Origin: Spirosoma profusum
GTDB lineage: Bacteria > Bacteroidota > Bacteroidia > Cytophagales > Spirosomataceae
DNA: 64,000 bases
Assembly: GCF_014699005.1 (NCBI RefSeq)
Contig: NZ_JACWZY010000034.1
Coordinates: 1 to 64,000, forward strand
Reading direction: 5' to 3'
Shown here: positions 35,526-45,346 of the stretch, one piece after another
How the letters are laid out: every line of letters starts with the position of its first letter
How positions within the stretch are numbered: the first letter of the stretch is position 1
Notes under the pieces: generated by a model
Database searches by the model: none
What the model saw: only the letters and a program-made list of their open reading frames with translations
Told to the model about the DNA's origin: nothing
Position numbers and translations under genes: made by a program

Positions 35526-36148
35526 GACAGAAGAACTTTACGGAAAAGGGCGAGCGCTTTCGTTACGTGTGCTTCGACGGTTTTTAACGAAATGTGCAGC
35601 TCATCGGCGATTTCCTGATTTTTGCGGCCTTCGAACCGGCTCAGTAGAAACACCCGTCGGACGGGTGGGCTCAGTGCGTTGATGGTTCCTTCGATCCGTT
35701 CATTGAGTTCATCAAATTGGATTTGGTCACTTGGTGAAACTGGCTCAATCAATAAATCAGACGGAATTAGCTGTTCTGTCGAGATCGTTTGCCCCGCTTC
35801 CCGTTGCAGGTATAGCAGACAATTCTGACGAACAGCCCGGTAGAGGTAGGCCCGATACGAATAATCGATACGTTCGTAGATCCTTTTTTGCCAAAAGGTC
35901 TGAAAAAGTTCGGCTACGATATCTTCCGCCAGCGCTTTATCATAAACGAACCGTACCGCCTGGCTGCATAATGGATGGTAATACCGGCGAAACAGTAAAT
36001 CGCACCCCTGATACGGATCCGTCTGGAAAGCATGTCGAATCAATAGCTCGTCGTCAGGTTTCGGCGGCACCGCACCAGCATCCTGATCAGGGTGAAGTTG
36101 TTGGGGGAAATTATCACCGGGTAAGTCAAAAGGAAGGACAGGTGCCAT
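35522..36148 (-). CDS. ECF RNA polymerase sigma factor (FecI-like)
   Basis: A 208-residue extracytoplasmic-function sigma factor. Region 2 is visible as LLFRRYYHPLCSQAVRFVYD, AEDIVAELFQTFWQKR, and YRAYLYRAVRQNCLLYLQRE. Region 4 shows ALSPPVRRVFLLSRFEGRKN, QEIADELHISLKTVEAHVTK, the helix-turn-helix that reads the -35 element. The N-terminal extension of about 35 residues is acidic and Pro-rich, without assigned role. It is co-transcribed with its FecR-type anti-sigma factor and is expected to transcribe the SusC/SusD pair when that SusC is occupied by ligand. Confidence 0.95.
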   Translation of the reverse strand: MAPVLPFDLPGDNFPQQLHPDQDAGAVPPKPDDELLIRHAFQTDPYQGCDLLFRRYYHPLCSQAVRFVYDKALAEDIVAELFQTFWQKRIYERIDYSYRAYLYRAVRQNCLLYLQREAGQTISTEQLIPSDLLIEPVSPSDQIQFDELNERIEGTINALSPPVRRVFLLSRFEGRKNQEIADELHISLKTVEAHVTKALALFRKVLLS

Positions 36149-36502
36149 GCATGAACGTTGACGGTCTCTACAAAGCTTAAGATACAGAAAGGGGGACTAC
36201 CCCTAATAAACGGCTGAAAAAAATAACAATATGTTGGGATTTGTCTGGTTGTCAAGCCTTGAATGACTAGGAATTTCTATAAAGGTATACTCCTTTCCAG
36301 GCTCTTTTGGAAAATGAACCCACCAGACTTTAAGTCGGAAGAAAAGTTTATTGGAAGCTCAACTAGCCAATCTAAGAAAAAGTATATTTAAACGTGTTGA
36401 TAGTTGGCTAATGTAGCAAAATATACACATTCCAGATTTTGTACTTTTCATAGTGAGCGTTCAGAAATGGCAACCTTTTATTGGACGGTCTCTTAGGGCA
36501 AG
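36149..36502. other. intergenic, 5' region of the sigma factor gene
   Basis: No gene. This AT-rich segment is 5' of the ECF sigma gene and 3' of the UnbV/FG-GAP gene. It contains a small hairpin of GGGG/CCCC arms near 36190-36205. No convincing TAnnTTTG promoter was identified by eye. Confidence 0.4.
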
Positions 36503-39500
36503 TCAATAGTTTAATCTCATACATTGATTCAATTTCAACCCCTGAGAATTGACGACGGTGATCAAGTACTTTTTTTTATTTGGTCCAACTAGTAACGTAG
36601 AGGATCGGGCATCCCCCCGAATTTGTAAACCACTTTTCGTCGGGCTAAGAGGCTTCCAATGACCGCGGCCATCCCCAAGCAGTACTAAACCTAAAGAAGC
36701 ATCTTCACGGCCCATATTGACTTCGTTTGGGTAAAAATTGCCAGTCAGTACTACGTCCAGTTGACCATCCTGGTTGAAGTCGTGAACAACAATGCCGTAA
36801 ATAGGTGAAACCTGAGCGAGCCGAGGTAAGGCATGAATCGCAAATTTACCCTGTCCCAGATTTTCGACATACGCGCTTTCCAGATACGTTGCCTGAACCT
36901 GATAAGCCCCTTTCCGATCATCGTCAGAGAAAAGATCATCGAACGTAACGGCCGCGTAATCTGCAAAGCGCTGATATTTTCGTCGAAATTGAATAACCTG
37001 CTGATTCAGTGCATCGCGCGGTACGGCTGGATAACATACACCATTTATGTAATATCCCATGAGCGGATCAATGGTACCGTCGTTATTGAAATCCTTGGCA
37101 ACTAGTTTAACAGGGCTCTTTTCAGAAGCATGGTACAAGGTGTTCAGTCCTTCATTTCCGGCAATATAATCCAGATCACCGTCGTGGTCGAAATCGCCCT
37201 GCGCCAGACAGTTCCACCAACCTGATGAGTTCGGCATTTGGATAGGTGACGCGGTTCGAAATGAGCCCTTGTTGTTTTTGTAAATGGTCAAAGGCATCCA
37301 CTCCCCCGCCAACACCAGATCATCCCAGCCATCCCGATCATAATCGGACCAGAGCGCCGAGCAAACCATACCGGCTTCCATCAGTTGGGGACATAGTTGC
37401 TGGGTCACATCGACAAAGCTACTTCCCTGCGCCGACCGATCGTTACGTAGCAAGTAGCTTCGGGCGGGCAACGGATATTTTCCGGGTATCTGTCGGCCAC
37501 CGACAAATAGATCCAAGTCGCCATCTTTATCAAAATCAGTAGCTACTACGCAGGAGCCGCTGCCGGAAATATCGGGTAACGTAGTAGCTGGGGCCTGACT
37601 GAAATCATCTTTCCCGTTGTTGAGATACAACTGATCCTGATAAAATGCTTTCTCGGTAGCTGGTCGTTCGTTACTTCCATATACTACGTATAAATCCAGA
37701 TCGGTATCTCCATCAGCATCAAAAAACAAAGCGTTTGTAGCTTCCTGATCGGTTATTGCTGGAAACGGTCGTTTCGTAAAGCCACCCGTCGACTTTTGCC
37801 AGAAAAGGCAGGCTGGACTTCCGCGGTAAGAACTTCCCAGGAAGCAATCGTCTAATCCGTCGCCATTTACATCGCCAACCGCCAGCGCAAAGCCCGGACG
37901 AGACATCATTTTATGCATGGCCGCTGTCTGTTTGAAATCGACGAAGTCTGACTCTCGGTGCGCAAAATCGATGGGATAGTCACTTGTTACGTCCACAAAT
38001 AACGGTTCAGTAGTAATCGTAGAATGGGGCTTACTATCAGGTTTACTACGTGCATAGTCGAACGTAACATTCTGATCAGCAGACAGATTTCGATGAACTT
38101 CCACACGTCCATCTGGCCATCTGATACGTAACAAATCAATTTTACTACGTGCGCCCAACCCAAAATGCAATTTCGGTTCAATGGATGACAAATACCCACG
38201 AACCAGAGATAACTCATTGTATTGCATATCGCCATCTGCCCAAATCGTTACCGTTGCTCCCAGACCCTGACGATTCAGAGAATCTCCTTTTAAACTAACT
38301 GATAAATAATGCTTTGCTGGTTCCCGCTCCCGACTTTGGTTTCGGTAGATAAACGCTTCTCCATCTACGTTATTGACAGCCAAGTCCAGATCGCCGTCGT
38401 TGTCGAAATCGGCGTAGGCAGCTCCGTTCGCATACGATTCGTCGTGAAGTCCCCAATTTTGAGATGCGTCGTCAAATGAGCCATTGCCCTTATTTCGAAA
38501 CGCATAATGTGCTAGTGGAATCTCAGGCACTTTATCCAGCAGTTCCAGGCGTTTTTTTGTATTGTATTCGGTAGTACCAAAGCCGGAAAAGTCTTCGGTA
38601 AAGGTGATAAAATCGCGGTCGGTCACGTTTTTTCGATAGCCATTCGTAATGTACATATCCTTCCAGCCATCATTATCAAAATCAGCCAGCAAGGCCGCCC
38701 AGCTCCAGTCCGTTTGCGCAACACCCGCCATCAGGCCAACCTCGGAAAATAGGGGAGGGAGGGCCGAGGGCTGAGGGGCTTTAGTGTCATCTACCCTTTG
38801 CTCTACACCCCTCTGCTCTACCCCCAGATTCATTTGGAGGCAGTTGCGCATGTACTGCATCTGGTGACCAAACTGGGGGGAAACGCTCATCTGCTTGCGG
38901 TCATAATCCTGACCGCCCAGCATCATTTTGAGTCGGTTATTTTCTTTGGGAAGCATATCCAACTGCATCAGATCGGGCAGCGCATCATTGTTCAGATCAG
39001 CAGCATCGACCCCCATCCCATACATACTCGTGTGAGCCGTTGCTTCTTTAATGACATTGGTGAAGTGGCCCTTCCCATTGTTCAGATACAGAATATCGCT
39101 GCTGGTAAAATCATTGGAGCAGTATATATCCGGGTAGCCATCTTTATTGAAATCGCAGATAACTACGCCTAATCCCAGTTCATCGTACGTTATCCCTGCT
39201 TCTTTTGATACGTCTTTGAAGACAGGGTGACCCTGCGCCCCAGCACCATCGTTTCGATACAACTTACCCGTACTGGGATGCGAACCATCCGATATGACCG
39301 GACGAACGTGGGCAGGATTTTGAAAATCGGGAGCTGTGTTCAGCAGAAAAACATCCAGATCGCCGTCGAGATCATAATCAAAAAAGGCGGATTGGGTGGT
39401 GAAGGCAGGATCGGCTAACCCGTATTCGGTGGCCATTTCTTTGAAAACAGGCTTGCCTGATCTCAATCCCTGATTGACAAACAGCAGATTCTCTGTCTTC

Positions 39501-39934
39501 TTCAACGCCGGATGGCTTGCCACGGAAATATATACATCGAGCCAACCGTCCTGATTAATGTCAACCATAGAAACACCTGAACACCAGCGATCGGTGGTTA
39601 GGCCAGCCATTTCAGTAATATCCTCAAACTGAACCGCTTCTTTCCCGTGCTTCCCCTGATTTAGATAAAGTCGGCAACTAACCTGATTGCCCGTAAAGAT
39701 CAGATCGGCAAAACCATCGTTGTTGACATCGCCAACGCCAACGCCCCCGCCGTTGTAGAAGTTGGTGAACGTAAAGCCGTTTAATCGCTCGGAGGGTGTT
39801 AACGTATTGCTGAAGGTTACGTGTGTGTGATTGCTGGAAAGTCGCTCAAATCGGGTCGGACCTGTCTGTTGACAGGCTATCAACAGGCTACTCAACAAAC
39901 CTATCCAGATCATACCTGACCACAACCGTCTCAT
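36503..39934 (-). CDS. FG-GAP/VCBS repeat lipoprotein with ASPIC/UnbV domain
   Basis: A 1143-residue surface lipoprotein (lipobox LLSSLLIACQQ). It contains many Asp-rich calcium-binding FG-GAP/VCBS repeats, for example GVGVGDVNNDGFADLIFTGN, DYDLDGDLDVFLLNTAPD and VGDVNGDGLDDCFLG, forming two beta-propeller sets. Between them lies the ASPIC/UnbV domain (about 545-625; GLGATVTIWADGDMQYNELS, LRIRWPDGRVEVH). Such proteins accompany SusC/SusD pairs in Cytophagales and are thought to bind ligand or cell-surface carbohydrate; the function is not established. It follows SusD after an 88-base spacer that contains a hairpin. Confidence 0.93.
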   Translation of the reverse strand: MRRLWSGMIWIGLLSSLLIACQQTGPTRFERLSSNHTHVTFSNTLTPSERLNGFTFTNFYNGGGVGVGDVNNDGFADLIFTGNQVSCRLYLNQGKHGKEAVQFEDITEMAGLTTDRWCSGVSMVDINQDGWLDVYISVASHPALKKTENLLFVNQGLRSGKPVFKEMATEYGLADPAFTTQSAFFDYDLDGDLDVFLLNTAPDFQNPAHVRPVISDGSHPSTGKLYRNDGAGAQGHPVFKDVSKEAGITYDELGLGVVICDFNKDGYPDIYCSNDFTSSDILYLNNGKGHFTNVIKEATAHTSMYGMGVDAADLNNDALPDLMQLDMLPKENNRLKMMLGGQDYDRKQMSVSPQFGHQMQYMRNCLQMNLGVEQRGVEQRVDDTKAPQPSALPPLFSEVGLMAGVAQTDWSWAALLADFDNDGWKDMYITNGYRKNVTDRDFITFTEDFSGFGTTEYNTKKRLELLDKVPEIPLAHYAFRNKGNGSFDDASQNWGLHDESYANGAAYADFDNDGDLDLAVNNVDGEAFIYRNQSREREPAKHYLSVSLKGDSLNRQGLGATVTIWADGDMQYNELSLVRGYLSSIEPKLHFGLGARSKIDLLRIRWPDGRVEVHRNLSADQNVTFDYARSKPDSKPHSTITTEPLFVDVTSDYPIDFAHRESDFVDFKQTAAMHKMMSRPGFALAVGDVNGDGLDDCFLGSSYRGSPACLFWQKSTGGFTKRPFPAITDQEATNALFFDADGDTDLDLYVVYGSNERPATEKAFYQDQLYLNNGKDDFSQAPATTLPDISGSGSCVVATDFDKDGDLDLFVGGRQIPGKYPLPARSYLLRNDRSAQGSSFVDVTQQLCPQLMEAGMVCSALWSDYDRDGWDDLVLAGEWMPLTIYKNNKGSFRTASPIQMPNSSGWWNCLAQGDFDHDGDLDYIAGNEGLNTLYHASEKSPVKLVAKDFNNDGTIDPLMGYYINGVCYPAVPRDALNQQVIQFRRKYQRFADYAAVTFDDLFSDDDRKGAYQVQATYLESAYVENLGQGKFAIHALPRLAQVSPIYGIVVHDFNQDGQLDVVLTGNFYPNEVNMGREDASLGLVLLGDGRGHWKPLSPTKSGLQIRGDARSSTLLVGPNKKKYLITVVNSQGLKLNQCMRLNY

Positions 39935-39964
39935 AGAAATCGTCTGTTAGTTTCGGCTAATAGA

Positions 39965-39995
39965 ACAATGACACCAGAAACTCCGGTGTCATTGT
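39965..39995. promoter_or_regulatory. intercistronic hairpin between SusD and UnbV genes
   Basis: A perfect 11-base inverted repeat (ACAATGACACC/GGTGTCATTGT) with a 9-base loop sits in the 88-base gap. There is no T run on either side, so it is more likely an RNA-processing, stability or attenuation element that lowers expression of the downstream gene than a strict terminator. Confidence 0.55.
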
Positions 39996-40022
39996 CTGAT
40001 AAAACCATACTATCTAAAAAAA

Positions 40023-41561
40023 CTAATAACCAGGATTCTGACCTTTTACGCCAATGTTTGGATTATTGTCGATTTCCTGTTGAGGAATGGGCAGTAATTC
40101 ATGCTTGCCTTTCTGGAAATAGGAAATCGGTTCCGTTTTTAGTTTACCCAGTTTACGCCAGCGAAGAATATCCCGGTTGCGAATTTCTTCGCCATTTAAC
40201 TCAATCCGACGTTCGTGCACAATCGCATCAAATACCTGATCTTTAGTCGATACAGGATATTTTGCGGTTGGATAAACAGGCATAGCCACGCTGGGTCGGT
40301 TACGAATCATGTTCAGATACGTAACGGCGCTAGCCAAGTTGCCTAGTTCGTTTTCACATTCCGCCATGGCTAGTAGTGTTTCGGCGTACCGCATGATCCG
40401 CTGGTTGATGCCACCCGTTGTTGATACACCGGCTTTGTACATCAGCGTGAATTTCCGCCAGCTTATTTTTTGCACCTTTCCATCGACGGTTGAGCTATTG
40501 CCGTTCTGGACTTCGTCGGTCAGGACTGTTTGATCCTTATTGTATTTGTCCCCTGTCGTATAAACCGATTTCGCGTAACGGGGATCAGTCTTCGCATCGC
40601 CTTTGCTCGTCTTTTCAAACTCAGCCAACAGGCTGTTCGATGGGATAATGTTCCGCCAGCCGATGCCCGAATACTCCTGCGTCCGAACCGTTTCTTCGCC
40701 ACCCGAAGCGCCATCACCATCACCACCCCAGTTGAACGTACCACCCGATGGGAGAAAATTCACTTCCCAGATCGACTCTTTGTTAAACTCAGTCTCTTCA
40801 ATGAAGTTATCGTTGTATTCATCGACTAGTGCATAGGTTCCAGAGCTGATAATTTTCTGAAGTTCAGTCTTCGCATTGGCATAATCACCCTGCTGCAAAT
40901 AGACTCGCGCCAGTAGCATCTGAGCCGCTCCTTTGGTTGCTCGCCCCTGGTTAGCAGCATCATACGTAGCAGGCAGGGCATCCTGAGCTGCTTTCAAATC
41001 GGCAACAATAAATGCATAGACTTCAGCTTCGGAGGAACGGGGTAATGACCCGGCCACCGATGTTACGTAATTTTTGTAGAGCGGAACACCGCCCCACATA
41101 CTCACCAGTTCAAAGTAGGACCAGGCTCGTAAAAACTTCGCTTCACCCACAGACTGTGTAGCCACAGGAGCCGTCAGTCCTTTGGCCGCCGATGCTTTAT
41201 CAATCACTACGTTAGCCCGGTGAATGACTCGGTAAGCGCCTGTCCAGACAGAACTTACCAGCCCATTATCAGTACTATGAACACCCAGCAACAACTGGTT
41301 ACGAGGTGTTTCAAGTTGTGCACCACCGGCCGCTACGTCGTCAGAACGCAGATCGTTGGTAAAGAACCACTCCCGTGCGACCAGGTTGGTGGACTGAAGG
41401 GCTGCATAAATACCATTGACTGCACTCTTTATTTGTACATCGGTTTGAAAATAACTGTCGGTAGTAACCGCGTTCGGGTTTAGCTGATCGAGGCTTTTTT
41501 CATTACACCCAACAGCCAGCCCCATCAGTAAAACGCCAATTGAGATATAGTGCCTTTTCAT
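40023..41561 (-). CDS. SusD/RagB family nutrient-binding lipoprotein
   Basis: A 512-residue lipoprotein (GVLLMGLAVGCNEKSLDQLN) partnering the large SusC upstream. Characteristic segments: TDVQIKSAVNGIYAALQST, VGEAKFLRAWSYFELVSMWG, GRATKGAAQMLLARVYLQQG, RYAETLLAMAECENELGNLA, VHERRIELNGEEIRNRDILR and the ending LLPIPQQEIDNNPNIGVKG, QNPGY. It should bind xylan- or arabinan-type oligosaccharides given the enzyme run encoded upstream, but binding residues cannot be assigned. The gap to the SusC stop is 31 bases. Confidence 0.96.
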   Translation of the reverse strand: MKRHYISIGVLLMGLAVGCNEKSLDQLNPNAVTTDSYFQTDVQIKSAVNGIYAALQSTNLVAREWFFTNDLRSDDVAAGGAQLETPRNQLLLGVHSTDNGLVSSVWTGAYRVIHRANVVIDKASAAKGLTAPVATQSVGEAKFLRAWSYFELVSMWGGVPLYKNYVTSVAGSLPRSSEAEVYAFIVADLKAAQDALPATYDAANQGRATKGAAQMLLARVYLQQGDYANAKTELQKIISSGTYALVDEYNDNFIEETEFNKESIWEVNFLPSGGTFNWGGDGDGASGGEETVRTQEYSGIGWRNIIPSNSLLAEFEKTSKGDAKTDPRYAKSVYTTGDKYNKDQTVLTDEVQNGNSSTVDGKVQKISWRKFTLMYKAGVSTTGGINQRIMRYAETLLAMAECENELGNLASAVTYLNMIRNRPSVAMPVYPTAKYPVSTKDQVFDAIVHERRIELNGEEIRNRDILRWRKLGKLKTEPISYFQKGKHELLPIPQQEIDNNPNIGVKGQNPGY

Positions 41562-41592
41562 AAAAAGTATGCGTTAAGTTCGTTAAAATCAA

Positions 41593-44500
41593 TTAGAACG
41601 TAATCTGAAGACCAGCCAGTAAGGTACGTGCCTGCGGATAGTTAGCGTAGTCGATTCCACTACGTAGCAGTGTTCCGTTACGAGAACCGATTTCCGGATC
41701 ATAGCCCGTATATTTGGTCAGGGTCAGCAAGTTCTGGCTTGATACGTAAACCCGTACTTTATTCACCACATTGCTGGTTAGGCCACCCAGTACTTTGGGG
41801 GGAATAGAGTAACCAATGGTCAGGTTTTTGATACGCATGTACGACCCATCTTCAATAAACCGATCCGACGTACGGCTGTTATTGTTCGGATCTCCACCTA
41901 CAGCGCGGGGTATATTCGTATTCATGTTAGTTGGCGTCCAGGCATTTAGCACGGCAGGGCCCGCATTGAACAGACGTAGCATACCCTCGGTAACGACTTT
42001 AGTACCGTTGTAAATTTTGTTGCCATAGGTTCCCTGCAAATACAACGTAAAGTCGAAGTTTTTGTAGGTGCCGCTAAAGTTGGCTCCGTAATTAAATTTC
42101 GGCAGGTAGCTTCCCAGGTACGTGCGGTCATTGGCATCAATTTTACCATCGCCATTCAGGTCCTTAAAGCGAATATCCCCGGCCGATGTGTTTTTGGCAG
42201 GATTATCCGCATCGCGCGTAGCAGGTCGGTTTTGAACAGGCGCGCTATATACTTCGTCGATTGACTTAAATATGCCTTCGACCTGATAACCATAGAACGA
42301 CTGAATCGATTGACCTGCTTCGGTTTTGGTAATGTCGGCCCCGCCGTAGTCAGCATTTGAACCGGCATAGATAGCCGCAGTCGGTGTAGCCAGACTCAGG
42401 ACTCGGTTACGAGTAATACCGATATTGGCGGAGAGGTTCCATCGGAAATCGCCTTTTGCGTAATTATATCCCGCCTGGAATTCATAGCCCCAGTTCTTCA
42501 TGCTGCCAATATTCGCTACAGGTGCGTTGGTATAGCCAATTGAGTTTGGAATGGGAACGCCTAGAATAAGTCCATCCGTAAATCGATTGTACACTTCGCC
42601 AGTGAAGGTAATCCGGTTATTGAACAAGCCTACATCCAATCCCACATTGACCATATCCGTGGTTTCCCATTTCAATTCAGTATTGCCTAGCGAATTGAAG
42701 AAGGAGCCCAACCCATTGGCAGAGCCAAATGGATAGGCCGTCGCATCAGCTTGTACCAGCGATTGCCAGGCATAGTTGGCAATTCCGTTAAAGCCCGTTT
42801 TGCCATAGCTGGCCCGCAGTTTCAGTTCGGAGAGGTTCGGCATTCCCTTCATAAAACCCTCCTGATTGATTCGCCAGCCTACCGATGCCGATGGGAAGTT
42901 TCCCCACTTATTACCCGGCGCAAACAACGAAGATCCATCCCGTCGAATCGACGCACTTAACAAATATTTACCGGCAAAGTCGTAATTGATACGTCCAACA
43001 TAGGAAATCAGGTCTGTTTCCCCACGGGTGCTGGTAATGGCTGGATTGCTCACCCCCTGAATCACATCCAGGTCATTGTTAGGCCGGGTTCCTGATCCAG
43101 TCAGGCCGGTTGAAAGCACTTTCTGTGTTTCGGCAACCGCCAGCACACTCAGATTATGTTGCCCAAACGATTTATCAAATGAAAGCTGATTGGTAATCGT
43201 CTGCGCAATATTGGTATTGCGGACCTGAGAAACGGTAGCCGAACTCCGCTGTACATACCCATCATTATAGATTGGGTTAAAAGTACTCCCATTCGAGAAG
43301 CCCAGATCAACACCATAATTGAATCGGTATTTCAGGTAGCTGGTCAATCGGACGTCTGCATAAATCGTAGCGAAGGCCTTTAAAAATTTCGTTCGGGTTA
43401 CGTCCATCGCTGGAGCACGTAGTGGATTCTCTGGATCAGATCCGTCAGCCGCTGTAGGAGCACTGAATCCGCCAACTTTAGTTGGGTCCATCGTCGGCCA
43501 GTACGGCATCATGCGAATCGCGTGCATCAGTTGCGAACGGTCGCCAGTGGTTTCGCCACGCTGGTTGCTATAAGCGGCAGTCAGGGTTTGCCCAATGGAC
43601 AGAAATTTAGCTACCTGATGATCCGAGTTCAGCCGCAAAGAACCCCGTTCAAAGTCGCTTCCCCGCATAATACCATCCTGTTTGAAATAACTGCCTGAGG
43701 CAAAGAATCGCGAAACGGCATTTCCACCCGACAAAGAAAGTTGGTGTTGTGCAATCGGGGCATTCCGGAAAAGTTCATTCTGCCAGTTGGTTTCGGTTTG
43801 GGCAAAAGTTTGCGTTGCACCATCATAAATAGGCGTATTGAGGTTGCTCAAACGCGAAGGCAAGGCAATGCCCGCATTGGATGTCAGCGCTTTGGCGTAT
43901 TGTACGTACTGATCCCGGTTGAGGACGTCAACTTTATGCGAAGTGCTCTGGGTACCTACGTAGGTGTCGAGGGTCACCCGGATTTTGCTATCACGGCTAC
44001 CTTTTTTGGTCGTGATCAGAATAACTCCGTTAGCTGCCCGAGAACCATAAATAGCGGCCGAGCTGGCATCTTTCAGCACTTCCAGCGACTCAATGTCATT
44101 CGTATTAAAGCTGTTTAGGTCACCAGTCGGTACGCCGTCTATTACGTACAATGGGCCTGACCCGTAGCTAATTGAACCAATACCACGAATTTGCACAATG
44201 GGCGAAGAACCAGGACCACCGTTGTTCACAACCGATACGCCCGGAACGCGTCCCTGAAGGGCAGATGCTACGTTCGGTACAGGCAATGCGGTTATGTCTT
44301 TCGGTGTAACGGTCGATACTGCCCCCGTCAGGGACGACCGTTTTTGAGTACCATAGCCTACCACGACAACCTCTTCCAGCGCTCCGGCATCAGCTTCCAG
44401 CGATACGTTAATCGCTGACTGGTTGCCAACGGTAATTTCTTGCCTCTTGTAGCCAATGTAGCTGAATACTAATACCGAATTTCCATTCGGTACATCAATC

Positions 44501-44727
44501 CGATAGCTACCTCGGGCATCACTGGCGGTTCCGCGCGTAGTACCTTTGATCTGAATGTTTACACCCACCAGCGGACTTCCTTTTTCGTCCAGTACGGTAC
44601 CCATCACAGGTTGATCGGCCCTATTTGCCCAGGCAGTTGTCATCAGGCAACAAACGAGCAGAAGTAGGTTGAGCCCAGGTCGTAAAAGTTTTCTCAACAA
44701 AAAATAAAACTGTAGTTGATTTGACAT
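41593..44727 (-). CDS. SusC/RagA TonB-linked outer-membrane protein
   Basis: A 1044-residue outer-membrane importer without an STN domain. Order of parts: signal peptide (LLLLVCCLMTTAWA), carboxypeptidase-regulatory-like domain (VMGTVLDEKGSPLVGVNIQI), TonB box and plug (LEEVVVVGYGTQKRSSLTGA, LQGRVPGVSVVNNGGPGSSP, IVQIRGIGSISYGSGPLYVI), then the barrel ending YPQARTLLAGLQITF. Lack of STN indicates that it is not regulated by a FecR pair but probably by the HTCS regulator at the window end. It heads the SusC-SusD-UnbV operon. Its leader contains a plus-strand terminator hairpin described separately. Confidence 0.97.
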   Translation of the reverse strand: MSNQLQFYFLLRKLLRPGLNLLLLVCCLMTTAWANRADQPVMGTVLDEKGSPLVGVNIQIKGTTRGTASDARGSYRIDVPNGNSVLVFSYIGYKRQEITVGNQSAINVSLEADAGALEEVVVVGYGTQKRSSLTGAVSTVTPKDITALPVPNVASALQGRVPGVSVVNNGGPGSSPIVQIRGIGSISYGSGPLYVIDGVPTGDLNSFNTNDIESLEVLKDASSAAIYGSRAANGVILITTKKGSRDSKIRVTLDTYVGTQSTSHKVDVLNRDQYVQYAKALTSNAGIALPSRLSNLNTPIYDGATQTFAQTETNWQNELFRNAPIAQHQLSLSGGNAVSRFFASGSYFKQDGIMRGSDFERGSLRLNSDHQVAKFLSIGQTLTAAYSNQRGETTGDRSQLMHAIRMMPYWPTMDPTKVGGFSAPTAADGSDPENPLRAPAMDVTRTKFLKAFATIYADVRLTSYLKYRFNYGVDLGFSNGSTFNPIYNDGYVQRSSATVSQVRNTNIAQTITNQLSFDKSFGQHNLSVLAVAETQKVLSTGLTGSGTRPNNDLDVIQGVSNPAITSTRGETDLISYVGRINYDFAGKYLLSASIRRDGSSLFAPGNKWGNFPSASVGWRINQEGFMKGMPNLSELKLRASYGKTGFNGIANYAWQSLVQADATAYPFGSANGLGSFFNSLGNTELKWETTDMVNVGLDVGLFNNRITFTGEVYNRFTDGLILGVPIPNSIGYTNAPVANIGSMKNWGYEFQAGYNYAKGDFRWNLSANIGITRNRVLSLATPTAAIYAGSNADYGGADITKTEAGQSIQSFYGYQVEGIFKSIDEVYSAPVQNRPATRDADNPAKNTSAGDIRFKDLNGDGKIDANDRTYLGSYLPKFNYGANFSGTYKNFDFTLYLQGTYGNKIYNGTKVVTEGMLRLFNAGPAVLNAWTPTNMNTNIPRAVGGDPNNNSRTSDRFIEDGSYMRIKNLTIGYSIPPKVLGGLTSNVVNKVRVYVSSQNLLTLTKYTGYDPEIGSRNGTLLRSGIDYANYPQARTLLAGLQITF

Positions 44728-44818
44728 AATTTTAAGGGTTTGTTTTTTAGCAAAAGCAAAAAAATCCCTGCATCCTATATGGATGATTTTTCTTGCCGAA
44801 AAAATGGGACATTTACCA

Positions 44819-44850
44819 GTCAGTAATGCGCCAACATTACTGACTTTTTT
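44819..44850 (+). terminator. rho-independent terminator on the strand opposite the SusC leader
   Basis: A perfect 10-base stem (GTCAGTAATG/CATTACTGAC), a 6-base loop and six T residues on the plus strand. No plus-strand gene ends here, and the element lies 92 bases upstream of the minus-strand SusC start. It may end an antisense RNA covering the SusC start and leader. Confidence 0.65.
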
Positions 44851-45238
44851 ATTTTAAATATGCTTGTCTATGCATAGGCAAAAGGCGAAGGCTTACTAAT
44901 TATAATGTAAAAAATTAAGGCAATGCAAATAGGCATACACAGTTTTTGTCTTTAAAGCTGACATACATCTTACTAAGCTCGTCCTTGAATTAAGGATACA
45001 CAATCTTTAGTTTGATTTTCAACCAATTCACAGTAACAAATTATGATCGCGCATACTTTTTAGGTTAGCTAAATTGACGTGTAGCCCTTGAGAACAAATT
45101 TATATTAATATAATGCAAAACATGTCAAAAGCATGTTACACGAATCATTGGCCATGTTACATTCTCTGAATTAATTGAATGATACCTAAGCATTAGACTC
45201 ATCATTGAATATTTATAGCCAGAATCCATTGGTTATAA

Positions 45239-45268
45239 GGGATACGTTCGCTATCCGCTACGTATCCC
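45239..45268. terminator. hairpin downstream of the xylanase gene
   Basis: A perfect 9-base stem (GGGATACGT/ACGTATCCC) with a 12-base loop lies about 80 bases beyond the xylanase stop. On the minus strand it is followed by an AT-rich stretch (TTATAACC) rather than a clean T run. It probably marks the end of the enzyme transcript. Confidence 0.5.
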
Positions 45269-45346
45269 CTGGGCCCTCAGCCTTCCACTAGTTGGCCCTC
45301 AGCTTTTCCGCTCAGGCGTATGAAAAGTTAGTTCTTAACACGCTTT

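Larger units (their letters stand above)
44728..45346. other. long AT-rich leader/intergenic region of the SusC operon
   Basis: No protein gene in 619 bases. It holds the SusC promoter region on the minus strand (a possible TAnnTTTG element is the complement of CAAATTTA at 45094-45101), a plus-strand terminator hairpin at 44819-44850, a GGGATACGT/ACGTATCCC hairpin at 45239-45268 downstream of the xylanase gene, and two direct copies of GGCCCTCAGC at 45272 and 45294. Confidence 0.5.
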
